60,000 bases of DNA from Symsagittifera roscoffensis (GCF_963678635.1 NC_087070.1:30160390-30220389), one strand, 5' to 3'. Shown: positions 29,049 to 42,295, counted from the first letter of the stretch. The notes: generated by a model not told the origin, from the sequence alone. Numbers and translations: made by a program.

Positions 29049-31691
29049 TTGATATTGATAAGAATGATTGACGAGCATCAATTAGGTGACATTGAACAAC
29101 AATCAATACTATTCTTAAACATAAGATCTTTACGTTACCATCATGACCAGTTATGTTGTCTTCTAGAAAACTTCAAATCTAAACCTATTGCAATAGGTTT
29201 ATGTGAAACTTGGTTAACAAGCAACGATCCTCAAGGTTCCTATAATATTGATGGCTATAAACCAATTTTTTCAAAACCAAGAGAAACAAAAAATGGCGGT
29301 GGCTTAGCATTTTATGTCCGCGACGATTTCTCAGCCAACGAATATATACTTGAAAAAGATGACAAATTGGAAAATTTTTCAATTGAACTTAAAAATAATG
29401 AAAAATAGGGTGTTTTAACATTTCACTTAATGTACAGACCACCTGGGGCTGAAATTTCAGAATTTTGGGAAATGTTTGAGGAACTGATAGACAAAATCAG
29501 CGAACAAAATAAAGACATAATTATTTGTGGGTGTTTTAATATTGATATCTCAAAATATAATTCTCAAACAAAAAAGTACCAAGACCTGATCAACATGTAT
29601 GGTTTACATATAAACAACTGCGAAGCAACTAGAATTACCCCGAGCACAATGACTTGCATTGACCATTCAATAAGTAACACTTTCTACGACATTGCGACTC
29701 TGCGTTGTAATATAAGCGATCATAATGCTCTTGTTAATTTTTTAAATGCCAGCGATCGACCACAAAACAAAAGAAATTCCCCCGTAATTGGAAAAGAAAT
29801 TTTCATTTTTCAAGAAACTATATTAGCATATTAAAATATTTGTTTTTAATACACCAATTTCTATCTAAAATTGAGGCAAATTGGTCTGTTGATAAAAAGT
29901 TAGCCCATATAACTAGAAGTATAAATCAAGCTTTGGATAAATTTGCACCCTATCAATCTTTCAAAAATTCAAAAAAATCTTGGATAACAAATGAATGCCA
30001 AAAACAGCGCCAACAAAAGAACAAATGTTACAAAAAATGATCAAAAATCCCACCCCTGAAAACCACGAAAATTATAAAAAGGAACGGAATATCTGCGATA
30101 AAACAATTCGTAATGCCAAGATTGCTTTTTACGACAAAAGTACAGCTAATTTCAGCAACTCTAAAGAGCTTTTCTCTACAATACGATCGCTTTGGGGTAA
30201 AACAAAAAATGTTTCAGGAAATTTATTAAATGCGACAAAATTTAATGAATATTTTACCAGTATTGGTGAAAAACTTGCAGCAAAATTTACAGATAACAAA
30301 AAGGTTAAGTCGAATATTATTAGTAACACATTTGTTTTTGCTCCAATAACAATAAAAGAAACAACTAATGCGATTAAGAAATTGAAAAACGGTAACAGTA
30401 CTGGTCATGATAGTATAAGCAATAAAACAATCAAACAAACCCTTCCAGTTATCAGTCAACCATTAACTGAGCTATTTAACCAATGTTTTGATGAAGGATA
30501 TTATCCTTCCGACTTAAAAATTGCTCGAGTTATTCCAATATACAAAGATGGATCAGTCCATGACGCGGGCAATTACAGACCAATCAGTCTACTTACATCA
30601 ATTGATAAAGTTTTTAAAAAGATCATTTTCTACAGAATGATGAGCTTTATAAATAAGAACAAGGTTTTAAGTGATAGCCAATATGGTTTTCGACCAAAAC
30701 ATTCATGTACTTATGCACTTTTAGAGTTTACAGAAACTTTACGTAAAAGTATTGACAAATCCTGCTTCGTAGACCTGACCAAAGCATTTGATACAATAAA
30801 TCATGAAAGATTGCTGTCCGAGCTTGAAAAAAAAAACGGGTTTCGAGGAAAATTTTTGCAGCTATTACAAAGTTATTTATCATATAGATTTCAGTTTGTT
30901 GATTATAATAATTGTTGGTCAGAAAACGTTTGATAAAATATGGCGCTCCCCAGGGGTCAGTTCTGGGGCCACTATTGTTTTTACTGTACATAAATGATTT
31001 GCCGACACAACTTGGTAAAGCCAACTCCGTTCTATACGCTGATGATACAACGATTTTTTGCTACAACAAAAAAGATTTTTTAAGTGCCTTATACCTCAGT
31101 CAGGAGTGGTTTGTTGATACTGGGCTTACTGTTAATCCAGCAAAATGCAATCTTGTCTCTTTTGGTAACAATCATCTTACGGAAATTACCTTTGCATCTC
31201 ACAAAATTGAAAATTCCTTCAAAACGAAATATTTAGGTCTAATAATCGACAATAAGCTCAGTTTTAAGGATCATATAGATAAAGTGGACAAAAAATTACG
31301 TCAGTTCAATGGCCTATTGCTCAAAACTAGGAAATTTTTCAGCACAAAACAGCTATTGATGTTTTATAATGCCTATGCTAAATCAATAATTGAGTACGAT
31401 ATTTTAACATACGGGAGTGCATCAAAAACTGACCTACAATCAATTAATTTTTTACAGAAACGAATAATCAGAACTGTATTTTGCAAAAAATACAGCGATT
31501 CAGTTCAAGACCTAGCGATTAGGCACAAAATATACACAGTTTATGAATTGTATGCGGCTCATATTTTCAAGGAAGCTTTCGGTCTCCTGAGAAAAACTTC
31601 ACCTGTAAAATTTTTAAACCTTAATGAAACTTTTTACTTAAGAACAACCAGAAGAACAGCGGCAAAACTTTTACCCACTGTTAGTTTTTAA
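29049..31691 (+). pseudogene. LINE ORF2: AP endonuclease and reverse transcriptase, frame-broken
   Basis: The endonuclease part reads SILFLNIRSLRYHHD, IGLCETWLTS, GGGLAFYVRDD, then MYRPPG, IIICGCFNIDI, CIDHSISN and ISDHNALV. A TAG at 29406-29408 interrupts it in frame. The expected G-D-F-N catalytic motif reads G-C-F-N. Reverse transcriptase covers about 30360-31180 with VIPIYKDGS, NYRPISLL, SQYGFRP, VDLTKAFDTINHE, the GAPQGSVLGPLLF motif and YADDT. At least three frame changes occur (near 29835, 30000 and 30920). The C-terminal region ends at 31691. Confidence 0.85.
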
Positions 31692-32349
31692 AGTAAAATG
31701 ATGGAAAAGTCAGCTACGCGACGAATAACTCGAGTTTATAATTTTTATTAAAAACAACGAATTGTTGCCTCCCGATATAGAAACCAAATCCCAGTTCGAA
31801 CGTTTTTTTAACAACTTTAAGGACACATATCTGTTTGACAATTATCTGATTTTTGAAATTCTCTTCTAAAATGTCACCTTGTATAATTATGTATTTGATG
31901 CTCATCAAATATTGTCTTATCTGGGGCACCCTCCATGAGTTGAACTACTCCTGGGCTGTCCCAACAAGCAGTGAATTTATGGCTTAATTGATTAAAATTG
32001 CTTGAATGTTATTTTGTACTGCTTGTTAAAAGAATAATTTAATAAAGCAAGCAAGCTGGCTTACAACAGCTGAATTATTTATGCCTAACTTTTTTAAGTT
32101 TCTCTAATCATTTTTCTACAAAATTTTTGTCCAATTTGCCTATATTACTATGACTGAGTAATATGTCAAAATTATTATTTAACGTCAGAGCCTTTTATCA
32201 CACCAAGCAGAAAAAAAATACACCAATTTGGGAAAAAATTCTAAACCGTAGTTTTCTAAAAACTATGGTCGGAACATTCTGTGCTAATTGCACAGTAACC
32301 GGTTATCCTTGTTATGTGTTGTTATCTTAGTAGTTTTGGCCTATTTTAG

Positions 32350-32415
32350 AAATGTGTGGCTTACAGTGGAAACAACATGCGCAAACCCACTCCATCAGAC
32401 GAAAAAAGAATTCAG
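32350..32415 (+). CDS. KIF3A: KIF3A exon: short tail exon (22 codons)
   Basis: Encodes KCVAYSGNNMRKPTPSDEKR plus IQ, which corresponds to the conserved KCVAYTGNNMRKQTP segment that follows the stalk in KIF3A. The acceptor is ctattttag and the donor cag|gtccaa; both are phase 0 and restore continuity between 26872 and 32487. The exon has no start or stop of its own, so simple ORF scanning misses it. Confidence 0.9.
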
Positions 32416-32486
32416 GTCCAAAAACAATTCAATTTTTTGAATATAATTTTTCGCAAATCGAAATGAAATTGCTTCCGTTGTTGCAG

Positions 32487-32587
32487 CCGGATGAGTCTGA
32501 TCTGTCCCACGTGTACTTGACGTACTCAGAGGCGCCTGCCAAGTCTAAACCAGTGTCGTCCAGAGCCAAGTCTGCCAAGTCCAAAAA
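32487..32587 (+). CDS. KIF3A: KIF3A exon: tail
   Basis: Encodes PDESDLSHVYLTYSEAPAKS, matching the DLSHVYL.Y.E motif of KIF3A tails, then a basic Ser/Lys region. The acceptor is ttgttgcag after a 71-bp intron. The donor is aaa aa|gtgagt, a strong consensus; reading through it would give an immediate TGA, which is an alternative end. Confidence 0.9.
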
Positions 32588-32768
32588 GTGAGTCATTGTC
32601 ATTTTTCTAATTATACCCGGCGCAGCTAGTTTTCAGACGCTCAATGTAAATGAAGAGCGAAGTACATCTTAGAAACCATTGAGAGTTCGTTTTGAAATAG
32701 GTGATAGGGCATTAACTTGATCCTTTTAATACTTGATATGCTTCCTTATATCTGTAAATTGTTTATAG

Positions 32769-32920
32769 GAAGAAAGAGTTGAAGAACTAGAGGAAATTAT
32801 TTCGTCGTATATTTTGATGATGATCCAGCCAGGAGGATTAGATAGGTGTCGTTTCGTGCAATTTTGACCAAACACAGTAAATATACTCAGTGTCAAATAA
32901 ATTTCGCATTGAATGTTTTT
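32769..32920 (+). CDS. KIF3A: KIF3A last exon and 3' UTR
   Basis: After acceptor tgtttatag the frame completes a lysine codon and reads KKELKN before TAG at 32788-32790, giving a basic C-terminus as in other KIF3A proteins. A polyadenylation signal AATAAA lies at 32896-32901. The end of the transcript is estimated, not seen. Confidence 0.7.
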
Positions 32921-33346
32921 AATATTCTGTACAGTTGTACTCTAATTTGTGCATAGACGATTTGCAATAAAATGCAAGTATTGTAAAATATTTGAATATA
33001 GTTTAACCAGTTATGTTCTCGCCTTATTTTGGGGGAACTCTTAGACCAGCAGCGAACGAACTGTAGTTTAGAAAGGGTCACCTCGCAAGTTCGAGCTATT
33101 TTTTTCGAAGTGATGATTGTAAACGAAACAATTATAGCCAGTTGCTGTGCAAGTAGCCCAGAAGGTTCCGACCATATTGTTTACAGTTGCAAGAGTAATG
33201 TATTAGTACGATGCTTCTTTTTTCCAACCTAACTCGCAAATAAAAGGGCTCATATGGTGACTTTTGCTATAATCACGATCTGTAGCATTGGAAATTTCAT
33301 ATCATCACTTATCTGCTTTGTTTGTGGCTAGTGTCTGAAAATTTGA

Positions 33347-33484
33347 GCGTCCGTGGCTGAGTGGTTAATGCGTGAGAATCATTATCTCTTGATCGCAGTA
33401 TTATATCCTTCGCGTACCTGAGGTAGAGCTGCGTTTTTGTCGTTCTCGCGAGTGTTTGAGGAGAGCAGCTTCACCCCTGTGTAA
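33347..33484 (+). repeat. tRNA-derived SINE copy
   Basis: Head gcgtccgtggctgagtggtt with an A-box-like core, a decayed B box, and tail gagctgcgtttttgtcgttc then gagcagcttcacccctgtgt. It is related to the copy at 5065-5262. It is not a functional tRNA gene: the cloverleaf cannot be closed. Confidence 0.6.
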
Positions 33485-33529
33485 AAAAAACTACCAACTG
33501 TTTATTTTTCGAATTGCTTTGTTTTTGGT

Positions 33530-33597
33530 AAAGCCTAGAACTTCGATTGAATGAAAGCCTAGAACTTCGATTGAATGAAAGCCTAGAACTTCGATTG
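33530..33597 (+). repeat. 24-bp tandem repeat, 2.8 copies
   Basis: The unit aaagcctagaacttcgattg plus aatg occurs at 33530 and 33554 and again, truncated, at 33578. Copies are identical. Confidence 0.9.
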
Positions 33598-36500
33598 TAA
33601 GTTTAAAATATTGGTACTTTTGACAACAGTTCTTAATTTTTTATTCCCAAGGAGAAGCCTAAAGGTTTTTCGATAACTAATTTGGAGACATGAGCGTGAC
33701 AGTGAATACTTTTATATAGGTCTTGGTGTTTTTTTTTTAAATTTTTTTTCAAATTCAGTTCGCTTCCTTTGTTGAAAGGAACGTAAAATCCACTAATGAA
33801 CCGCAAATTAAGTTCACAAAAAACGTAATCAACTTCTAGTTTCGAACGTGGAATTTATGTTCAGATTTCGCAGCGGAATAAAAACCTTACCTAATAATAC
33901 AGTTTTCTCCAATTGGGCTTGCTGTATCAAAAAATCTCGAATCATAAATTGTTATTGAAAACGAAATTTCAAAATAGGTTTTTTCAAAATAAACGACAAT
34001 TTTTCTGGTTTTATTGCGTTCAATGACTTTTCGAATTGCCTGTTGGCTATGTTGCATGTCGTGAATTTTTTTCAACAAGTACTTGCATAAGTGGATTGTA
34101 CAGTAATACTACGTTGCATCATTTTCCACCTAAACTAAGTCGCAAATAAACGTGCTCGTTTGGTGGAAATTTTGGTATACTCCAGGCAATGAAATAGCGT
34201 ATCTTGCTTTATTGTTGGCTAGTGATAGTTTTTTCGCAAAAGTTGCCGCACCGATTTCCAAAAGAAGCTTACAAAGAATAGGTCGGTTACTCCTCTACGT
34301 GCTTGCATTTTGAGCTAGTTTTTTCTTACCTTCCCCGCATTCGTTGTTCTCCTAAATATAAGTGGAGATATTTCGACCAAGTTTCGAATTATTTTTTGCT
34401 GAAAAAGTACCATAACAAACTTGAAACTTTGATTTTAATCGATCCAATATGTCAAACATGGAATTGCATCCCGGATACGTTTTAATTTTATAGAGAAACT
34501 GATGGCCTCTAAACAGGTCATTGTTTGTAGTTATTTATTTTTAAAATTTTTTTATCGAAACTACTCTGTCAAATATAAGATTAAGGTTTCAATTTTTTCT
34601 GAATAGGCTTCTACACTCTTGTTCCTGGACTTACCGGTGGTTATGGCTGTACTAAATAACTTAAGTAAATAACTTAGTGATTATCTCACCGTTTTTTGTT
34701 ATAATTTTTTTGATTTTTAAAAAACTCCCTTGCTCAGTTTGATATTTAAGGGTTCAATCAAGACAACCTGTTCCGCGGATCTCCCACTCAAAATGTCATG
34801 CCCTATTTTTGTAGAAAAAGAATTATTGCCTGAGAAATTGTAAAAATTTTCAATTTACGAGCGTGCTTCTTAATCTTTTTGTTTTCTCGACCCCGCTAAC
34901 TCGAAAATTGAGGGATTAATTTTAAAAATTAGCGTTAGAAACTCTCCTTGCATAGAAAAACAATTATGGCATATAAATTTTCCTTATTGTAACTGATGAC
35001 TGTTTTTTGGAAATTTTTTGACCTCTCTGAAAAGTTTCCTGCAATACAGAGTTGAAAATTTTAATAAAAAACAGGTTTTGTACATCTCTGCAAAAAAGTT
35101 GTCACCCTGATTTTGTTTTGTATATGTATGTGTAGTATAGCGTTTAAAGTTATGTCTTTTATTTACTACATGGGCACCAGAAAAATCACTCTCAATTACT
35201 TCATTGATCAACTACCAGTTAAAATACCAAACGTTTGGTCTCCATTCCTGTCAAGCCAACATCGATCTCAACTTCGATTCCAATTCACTAGAATCGGAAT
35301 CTACTAGATCATCAGTATTTGGAATTGATGGAATCCCAAATACTGATCAGTACTTGCGATTTACGCAATCTCAAATGCTGTCCTAATTCGGCGATATGCT
35401 GTGCGTTGGGTATCCATACACTTTCAACCCAATGACTATAATTACTGAATTTATTTGGTATTGTGATGCCAAAATACTAAAACATGACATCCACCGATTT
35501 AGTTAACAAATGTTTTAAATTTGTTCGTGGATTCCGCTGACAATGATTAAGTCCTTGCCTTCAAATTCCGCATTGCTATAGATAAGAATTCCAGATCGAG
35601 CTTTTTATTGTTAATACGCAACTTCAGTAGTCAACAAAAATCTGAATCCATTTACAGTTTGCAGATTCCACTTACATTTACGGTTTCCACTTACATTTAG
35701 TGGAAACTACTGACAGTTGCGGAATCCAGAACAACTAAATATATTCGCTTGCTGCAGAATTCGCGGCACAACAAATGTGCCGACAAAGTTTACGTTACAG
35801 GTATTTGCAGGCGGAATTCACGGAAGTTTTCTAAGTGGAATCCTCTTAAATTTTGGAACATGTTTAAAGATTTGTCTATGGAATCCAGGGAAATACAGAC
35901 ACAAAATTGTTCGTCTATCCAGTGCACAGTTTGGTCTCGTAATGAATTCAATGGACTATGCTGCTAATTTGCTCATGGCTAGTTTTGGGTTCTATTTGAA
36001 AAAAAAACATTTAGAAAATAAATGGAATTTATTGTTTTCCGTTTTTTTGAAATGCTTTGGAATTTTTTTTCTATTTTTTGCAAACATTTCAATTGTTTTC
36101 AAAAACTACTGAATGTTTTTCAAAAACCTTGGTTTTAATGGAAAAACCGGCTGCTCTGGAAAAGTTATGGCCTCGAGCAAGCCAGTTTTTTGACACTTCG
36201 GTTAATTGCTAAAACTTTTGACACATCTCAAAAACTGCCAAATATCGCAGAGTCGGGGTTTAACCGAAAACAAAAATCAGGTATGCAAGTCTGCAAATCC
36301 TACATGCACATGCGGCTATGCCCTGCCTTTTGAAAAAATTGTGGCCTAAGAAAACGTCCAATCTTTGAATTTTTGCCCGTTTTTTGCAAAGTATTTTTTT
36401 TTCAAAATCTAACCCGTTGAATCTGAGCTTAATAATTCATTAAAACTAACATGGCGCTTGGACTTTTCCTGCGTAATCTGCTTAACCTGTTTTTTCAATA

Positions 36501-37143
36501 AAAAAGCTTTTATGGACTACGGAAAAATTCCTTTTTAGTTTATTACCGTATCTTAGAAGTTTCATCTTTATTCTCGAAAACTACTAGCTAAATGAGATTT
36601 TAAGGACTCAATCTACAAAATCAGGGTGTAGAAGTTTTCAAACTAGCAATCATGGTAAGAAAAATAGAGACTATTTCCATGCTTTATTAGAGAAAAATTA
36701 ATGGATGTGGGAAAAATTGACCTATTTGGGAATCCTTTTCAAATTTTTTCGAAAGCTACCCAGTAAAATTGAGATAAAGTCTTCAATTGAAAGAACGAGT
36801 AGTAGTGTTTTTCTATGAATAAGCGCTTCATCTCCTATTTCAGCAGAGAAACACTTGGTTTTTGTGTAAAGTCCATTTTTTGGAACTTTGAAAATTGCTC
36901 ATTTCCGTTTCAGTACAATTTATGTTTAACAAATTTAAAACAGGTGATTCAGCTTTAGCTGGGCCACTAGTTTACTTGCAAGTGACCTTGACACAGATGC
37001 GAGGACGTGAGATTGCTATTCAACAGGTCAGATATTCATATCCGGAAGATTTAAGTATAAGTTTGTTTTTTGGTCTACTTTTTGCTGCATGACATTGGCA
37101 GTTTAATAGAAACTGTAATAGCTTATTGGTGGCTAAGGTTAGT

Positions 37144-38905
37144 AAAACTAACAGCCATCGTGAAGCAGATGTTAGAACGTGATACTCCTAATCTCAGCAA
37201 AAATTTTTTAAAGTGTTTTCTCAATTTTTGCTTTTCATCCTGTTTTGCCTGATTAGAGATGTTTTTTGCATTTTCTTCGCATGAGTTTGTTTTTTGCATA
37301 AAGTACAATTTCAAATACATTGATGGTACATTGATGAAACAGAGATTCTAAATTGATGACAAATGGATTGTCTTTCTCTTTTTGCCAAAATTTGCGGCCG
37401 TGAAATTATAGTTTTTGCTTTTCAAGCGATACGCAATGATGCGAAATTCGAAAACACTGTAGCCAAATGTTATGATGTTTTTTATATTTCGGATGTTTGT
37501 GTTGATTTCTTGTCGGAAAAAGAAGTGTCTAAAAATATCAATCAAACAACACATTCAAAGGTATGAAAAGTTTTTCTCCTGTTCTTTTTTTCATACCGCG
37601 GAAGGCTTTAGATTTGAAAACCCGAAACGGTTCCTATGAACTTATGTTTTGCGGTACACAACTCTCCCAAAGTTTTGTTGCGCAATGCAACCTTCTTACG
37701 GATAGTTTTCTTAAAAAACTATCGGAAATTTTTCTAGAGAAAATTATTTTCTAATAAAAAACTGCAATCTTGAAAACCAAGTTGATTAAGTAAAAAATTC
37801 TACATTTAATAATCATTGCTGAAACATCAGTTCAATTTGCAGCCTTGCGTCATGGATGAATCATAGAAATTACATCCATATTTTAGTCATGATTCATTAA
37901 TTAATCATAAAGGTAATTTGAATTCATGTTTTATAGATGAAACTAATAGCCATCGTGAAGCAGATGTGAGAACGTGATACTCCTAATCTCAGCAATTTTT
38001 TTTTTAAAGTGTTTTCTCAATTTTTGCCTTTCATCCTGTTTTGCCTGTTTAAAGATGTTTTTTGCATTTTCTTCGCTTGAGTTTGCGATGCGCAGCTTCG
38101 CCTCTGTGTTAACAATGCTTGCATTTAGCTCAATACGTTTACTTCAATTGTTTAGGCAGTTTCAAACTTATGAATGGTACATTGATTACACACTAGTAAT
38201 ACATGGAAGTAAATTTAGTTTTGATACATCGGTTGTACATAGATAAAACATTGATGGGACATAAAGTACAATTTCAAATACATTGATGGTACATTGATGA
38301 AACAGGGATTCTAAATTGATGACAAATGGATTGTCTTTCTCTTTTTGCCTAAATTTGCAGTCGTGAAATTATAATTTATGCTTTTCAAGAGATACGCAAT
38401 GATGCAAAATTCGAAAACATTGTAGCCAAAGTGTTATGATGTTTTTTATATTTCGGATATTTGTGTTGATTTTTTGTCGGAAACAGAAATGTCCAAGAAT
38501 ATCAATCGAACAACACATTCAAAGGTATGAAAAATTTTTCTCCTGTTTTTTTTTTCATACCGCGGGAGGCTTTAGATTCGAAAACCCGAAACGGTTCCTT
38601 TGAACTTATGTTTTGCGGTACACAACTCTCCCAAAGTTTTGTTGTGCAATGCAACACTCTGACGGATAGTTTTCTTGAGAAACTGTCGGAAATTTTTCTA
38701 GAGAAAATTATTTTCTAATGAAAAACTGCTATCTTGAAAACCAATTTGAATAAGTAAAAAATTCTACATTTAATAAATATTGCTGAAACATCAGTTCAAT
38801 TTGCAGCCTTGCGTCATGCTTGAATCATAGAAATTACAACCATATTTTAGTCATGATTCATTAATTAATCATAAAGGTAATTTGAGTCCATGTTTTACAG
38901 ATGAA
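37144..38905 (+). repeat. Large tandem duplication, two units
   Basis: Unit 1 (37144 to about 37939) and unit 2 (about 37940 to 38905) share long stretches such as agccatcgtgaagcagatg, ggtacattgatgaaacag and cataccgcgg with roughly 90-95% identity by eye. Unit 2 carries about 160 extra bases after 38078, which include the SINE tail phrase gcagcttcgcctctgtg. Both units keep a 63-codon frame (37563-37754 and 38527-38718) that differs at about eight residues and has no stop. Confidence 0.8.
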
Positions 38906-38970
38906 ACATGGATGTACATCGTTAAAAAGGCACTGCAACATGGATGTACATCGTAAAAAAGGCACTGCAA
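38904..38970 (+). repeat. Short tandem repeat, about 32 bp, two copies
   Basis: The phrase aacatggatgtacatcg and then aaaaaggcactgc occurs twice in succession, with a partial third start. Confidence 0.75.
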
Positions 38971-40512
38971 CATCAATGATACATGGATGCTAAAATTTAA
39001 AAGTATTTGATACGTTTTTGAGTCGCAGTGCAACTTCCACCTGGGTTAGTAATTTTCGACTTCAACGTTCATTTCTCACCGTTGTGTGTGTTTGCTCGAA
39101 CCCCGTTTGCCAGCTCCCTACTTCTGTCCGCAGGTTGAGAAATGCCGTTTCACTTGGTGAAATTTTGGTTATTTTTGCGGTGTCTATTTCCCCATATTTT
39201 TGTCTTCCCGTTTGCTGAGCTTCCAAATGCTTGCTAAGACTCATATTTTGCAAACTCTCGATTCTTTTTTGAACTTTGCTTTCATTTTTTTTTGTTGCTC
39301 AAGGAAAAGTTTTTGTAATGGCCAGAACACAAAAAGTAGCGGCTAAAACAACCTGAGAGGCTTCCCATTATTTTCAGCTTATCAAAGATTACTTTAGCCG
39401 ACTCTCATTTTAAGCTTGTGGTAGGGATGGGATGATCAAATTAATGCCACTTTTTTCAGATTGCTCACTTTTTGCTACGCAACCGCACGACCCAAGTCAA
39501 TTTGGAACAACTTATTTAGCGATTAGATAGCCGCCTGCTCGTTAAAAGAATCAAATAATTATCTCGTACGTCTTCTATTTTAAGCTGACAAATTGAAGAT
39601 TTTCAAACCCACACTGACAAAAATGGATTAGGATCGATTCTTGCATGCAAAAGTTCGTGAAATAAATAGAGATCGATTTTAGCATGAAAAAAGAAATCAG
39701 ATTAAAAACAAAGGACAAAGATTGATTCAGATCAATTTCAAATCGCTTTAAATTGCTTAAAGTCCCAGGTAAAAAAATCGATTCCAAAAGATTTTAAACT
39801 GAATTAAACCAATTTTTTCAAGTATTTAGGTGTTTTTGTTTTTGAGGACTAAAACGGATATAAATCTATTCAAATTCAGCTTTTTTCAAATTTTTTATTT
39901 CATCAGTTTTGAATTTGTTTTATATTTATTCACTGCCAAACATTTTTAAATTTTGCATTCATGACGTCTTGTAGCATAATAAAAAGACCAAAAAAATTTA
40001 TAAATTGTAGTTTTTCAAAAATTTTTCAATGATTTAAGTTGCTACATACCCTTAATTTGAAAATATTCTATCAAGTAATTTCATTGTTTGAGCTCAACAT
40101 CTGATTTATATTGACGACTTTCTATGTTTTAAGAAATATTTTTGAGGTCAAAAGCTGACAGGTATCGACTGTTTTCTTGATTCATTACATAGGTTTGTTT
40201 TCAAACCTTGACTTACTAGAATTACTTGATACGATTTAGTTGCAAGTTTTTGGGCTCAAAAACGGAATAATGTTGACCATTTTCTTGGTTTTTTCTGTAG
40301 ATTTTCGCTCAAAATGATTTGAATTAAGATTTGTATCAATAAAATCGATCTGCTCAGGGGTATTTTAAAATAGATTCAATTAGATTTTGGAAACATTCGG
40401 ATGAATTTTAGTGAAATAGAAAACCCTTCCAAATCGATTTAAATTCTTTTTTTAGACATTAAATCGATCCGAAGTTTTCAAGAAAAAAATTGATTTTACT
40501 CGATTTAAAGTT
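38971..40512. other. Gene-free AT-rich stretch with many aaatcgatt words
   Basis: No gene was recognised. From about 39600 to 40510 the words aatcgatt, gattcaga and gatttaa recur at irregular spacing, which suggests a degraded simple or interspersed repeat. Confidence 0.45.
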
Positions 40513-42295
40513 CAATTCATGTGGACGGACAGCACCATAGTTCTTGCCTGGATTCCCAACCCTCGAGAAAAAAAACAAAATGATTCTTGCAAACAGGATT
40601 GGCGAAACTGTAGAGTCAACTCGTCCCATTGGCTGGCATCACATCGACACACACTCAAACCCTACGGTCCAAGGAACAAGAAGAATGCACACAAAAAAAT
40701 CATATTCCGTGTGGATCAGAGGTTCGGAAATTCTCATGAGAAAAGAAGAACACTGGACTCAAATTGGCGACAAAACTTGCTCTCTTATTCAAAGCTGCAA
40801 TCAATCTCAAGAAGATTTCACCAAGTTGGACCCTAGACTTAATGATATAAACAGATTCAGCCTTTTGGCTACGGCTACGGTCTTTACTCTACAAAATGTT
40901 GAGGCTACTATCATCAAAAACAAATACACTGAGAGCATCGTTGATGAACTAAGCGGAAACTTTCTCGTTCAAACTATCACAGGAACAAGGTTTCAGCCAG
41001 GATTTGTGCAATATCCGTAAAAACGTTTTAGTTGCGCTGAAAAACCTAATGACAACCTTCTCGACTTTCCTGAATGCGAATAACGTGATTCAATCCAACA
41101 GTCGAACAAAAAACGCTCCTGTTATTCTCAGCTAATTTACTCCAATAATTTTAGATGCTAGAGCTAGATGCTTACGTATTATTTTTTGGAGTTTTTACAC
41201 AAATATAACGGCCTAATGGCCATGTCGGTAGAGAGCAACTACGACATATCATCCAGAAAAATTGTTGGGTCCTTAGGTGTAGTAATGCAGTTAAAATTAT
41301 CTCCAACAAATGCTACGAGTGTCGGCGGTCAAGTCAGCTGAATAGTTAACCAATCATGGCAGATATACTTTGTATAGATTTGCCGCGAAACCAGCCACTT
41401 TTCAGGAAACAAGGGTGGATTTCTTCGGACCTTTCGGTGTCTACTCAAACAGCATCGTGTTTTGTCAGATGTGTTGCTGCCTGCTGACAAGACTAGTTGT
41501 TAGAGCAGTACACATCGAAGTTAAATCAAAGCTGACGAATGAAGCCTGTGTACTGGCTTTTCAATGGTTTTTCAGTCGGTGTGTACTACCTTGCAGAATT
41601 CACAATGACAGCGCTTTCAACTTCGTCAGTACAGTGAAAAGTTTGGAAGCAAGTACTTTTGGACAGTCAAACTACAAGAATACGTGGAGAACAGGAAAGT
41701 TATATGGAAGTTCATACCAGCTGGAGCACCCTATTTTGGAGGAGTATGGGAACAGTTAGTTGGCATCAGCAAAAAGCTCTTCTTCAACTTTGCTGCATCA
41801 AAGAGACTTCACCAGGACGGCTTCATGACGGTTGTGTGTCAAAAAGAATACTTATAGAACACCCAATCACTGACAGCAGTTAGTACTCACAATGAAGACG
41901 CTGAATATTTTACACCAAGTCATTTTTGTCAGGCATGACCACAGGAACGTTCACTATTATGTGCAATCAAAACAAGAAAGCTTCGACAAGAAAACTGTGG
42001 ACAGAAGTTAAAGCAACAATGGAACGTTTTTGAGCTCGACTTTTCAAAGAGTAGTTGCCAACATTGCGCGAAGACGCGATAAATGGACAAAATCGATTGA
42101 CTCCATTGTGATTGGGGATTTGGTATGGGTATTGGAAACAAACACACACAGGAATTTGGCCGGTAGGTAGGGTAATTGAGGTATACAAAGGTGGGCAAAA
42201 AATTGCAAGATCGTGTGTGATTAAAACAAATAAAAGGGACTCTATCAAACCGGTGGACAAGTTCACTGTCATTAAGGAGAGGCAATAAACAGTAG
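40513..42295 (+). mobile_element. Decayed BEL/Pao retrotransposon pol fragment
   Basis: It begins in the RNase H region with WTDSTIVLAWI, a BEL/Pao signature, then (in another frame) ANRIGETVESTRPIGWHHID. The integrase core lies at 41370-41759 (TRVDFFGPFGVYSN, RAVHIEVKSKLTNEACVLAF, and an altered NDSAFNFVS where SDNGTNF is expected), followed by WKFIPAG-like and GGVWEQLVG-like wording. The C-terminal part (VGRVIEVYKGG..ARSCVIKT) ends near 42290. Several frameshifts and stops make it inactive. The 5' half of pol and gag are missing. Confidence 0.8.

Larger units (their letters stand above)
28000..32056 (+). mobile_element. Broken CR1/L2-like non-LTR retrotransposon
   Basis: The element lies in the 5.5-kb KIF3A intron and is sense to the gene. 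It contains ORF1 (from ATG 28050) and ORF2 with an endonuclease and reverse transcriptase, then a 3' tail ending aataaagcaagcaagc (32041-32056). Short terminal repeats instead of poly(A) are usual for the CR1/L2 group. Both ORFs have stops and frameshifts, so this copy is dead. The 5' boundary is approximate. Confidence 0.85.
32921..37143. other. Gene-poor intergenic sequence
   Basis: Apart from the SINE and 24-bp repeat, no supported gene is present over 4.2 kb. ORFs here are short and lack codon structure. A small inverted repeat (tcagtatttgg ... ccaaatactga) lies near 35309-35346. Confidence 0.5.

Noticed and set aside
33347-33440. Possible tRNA gene
   Set aside because: The A-box is good, but the B-box and acceptor stem are decayed and a SINE tail follows, so it is a tRNA-derived repeat.
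35717-36112. 131-aa plus-strand ORF ending in a hydrophobic stretch
   Set aside because: It has no motif and no splice or context support; the hydrophobic end comes from T-rich DNA.
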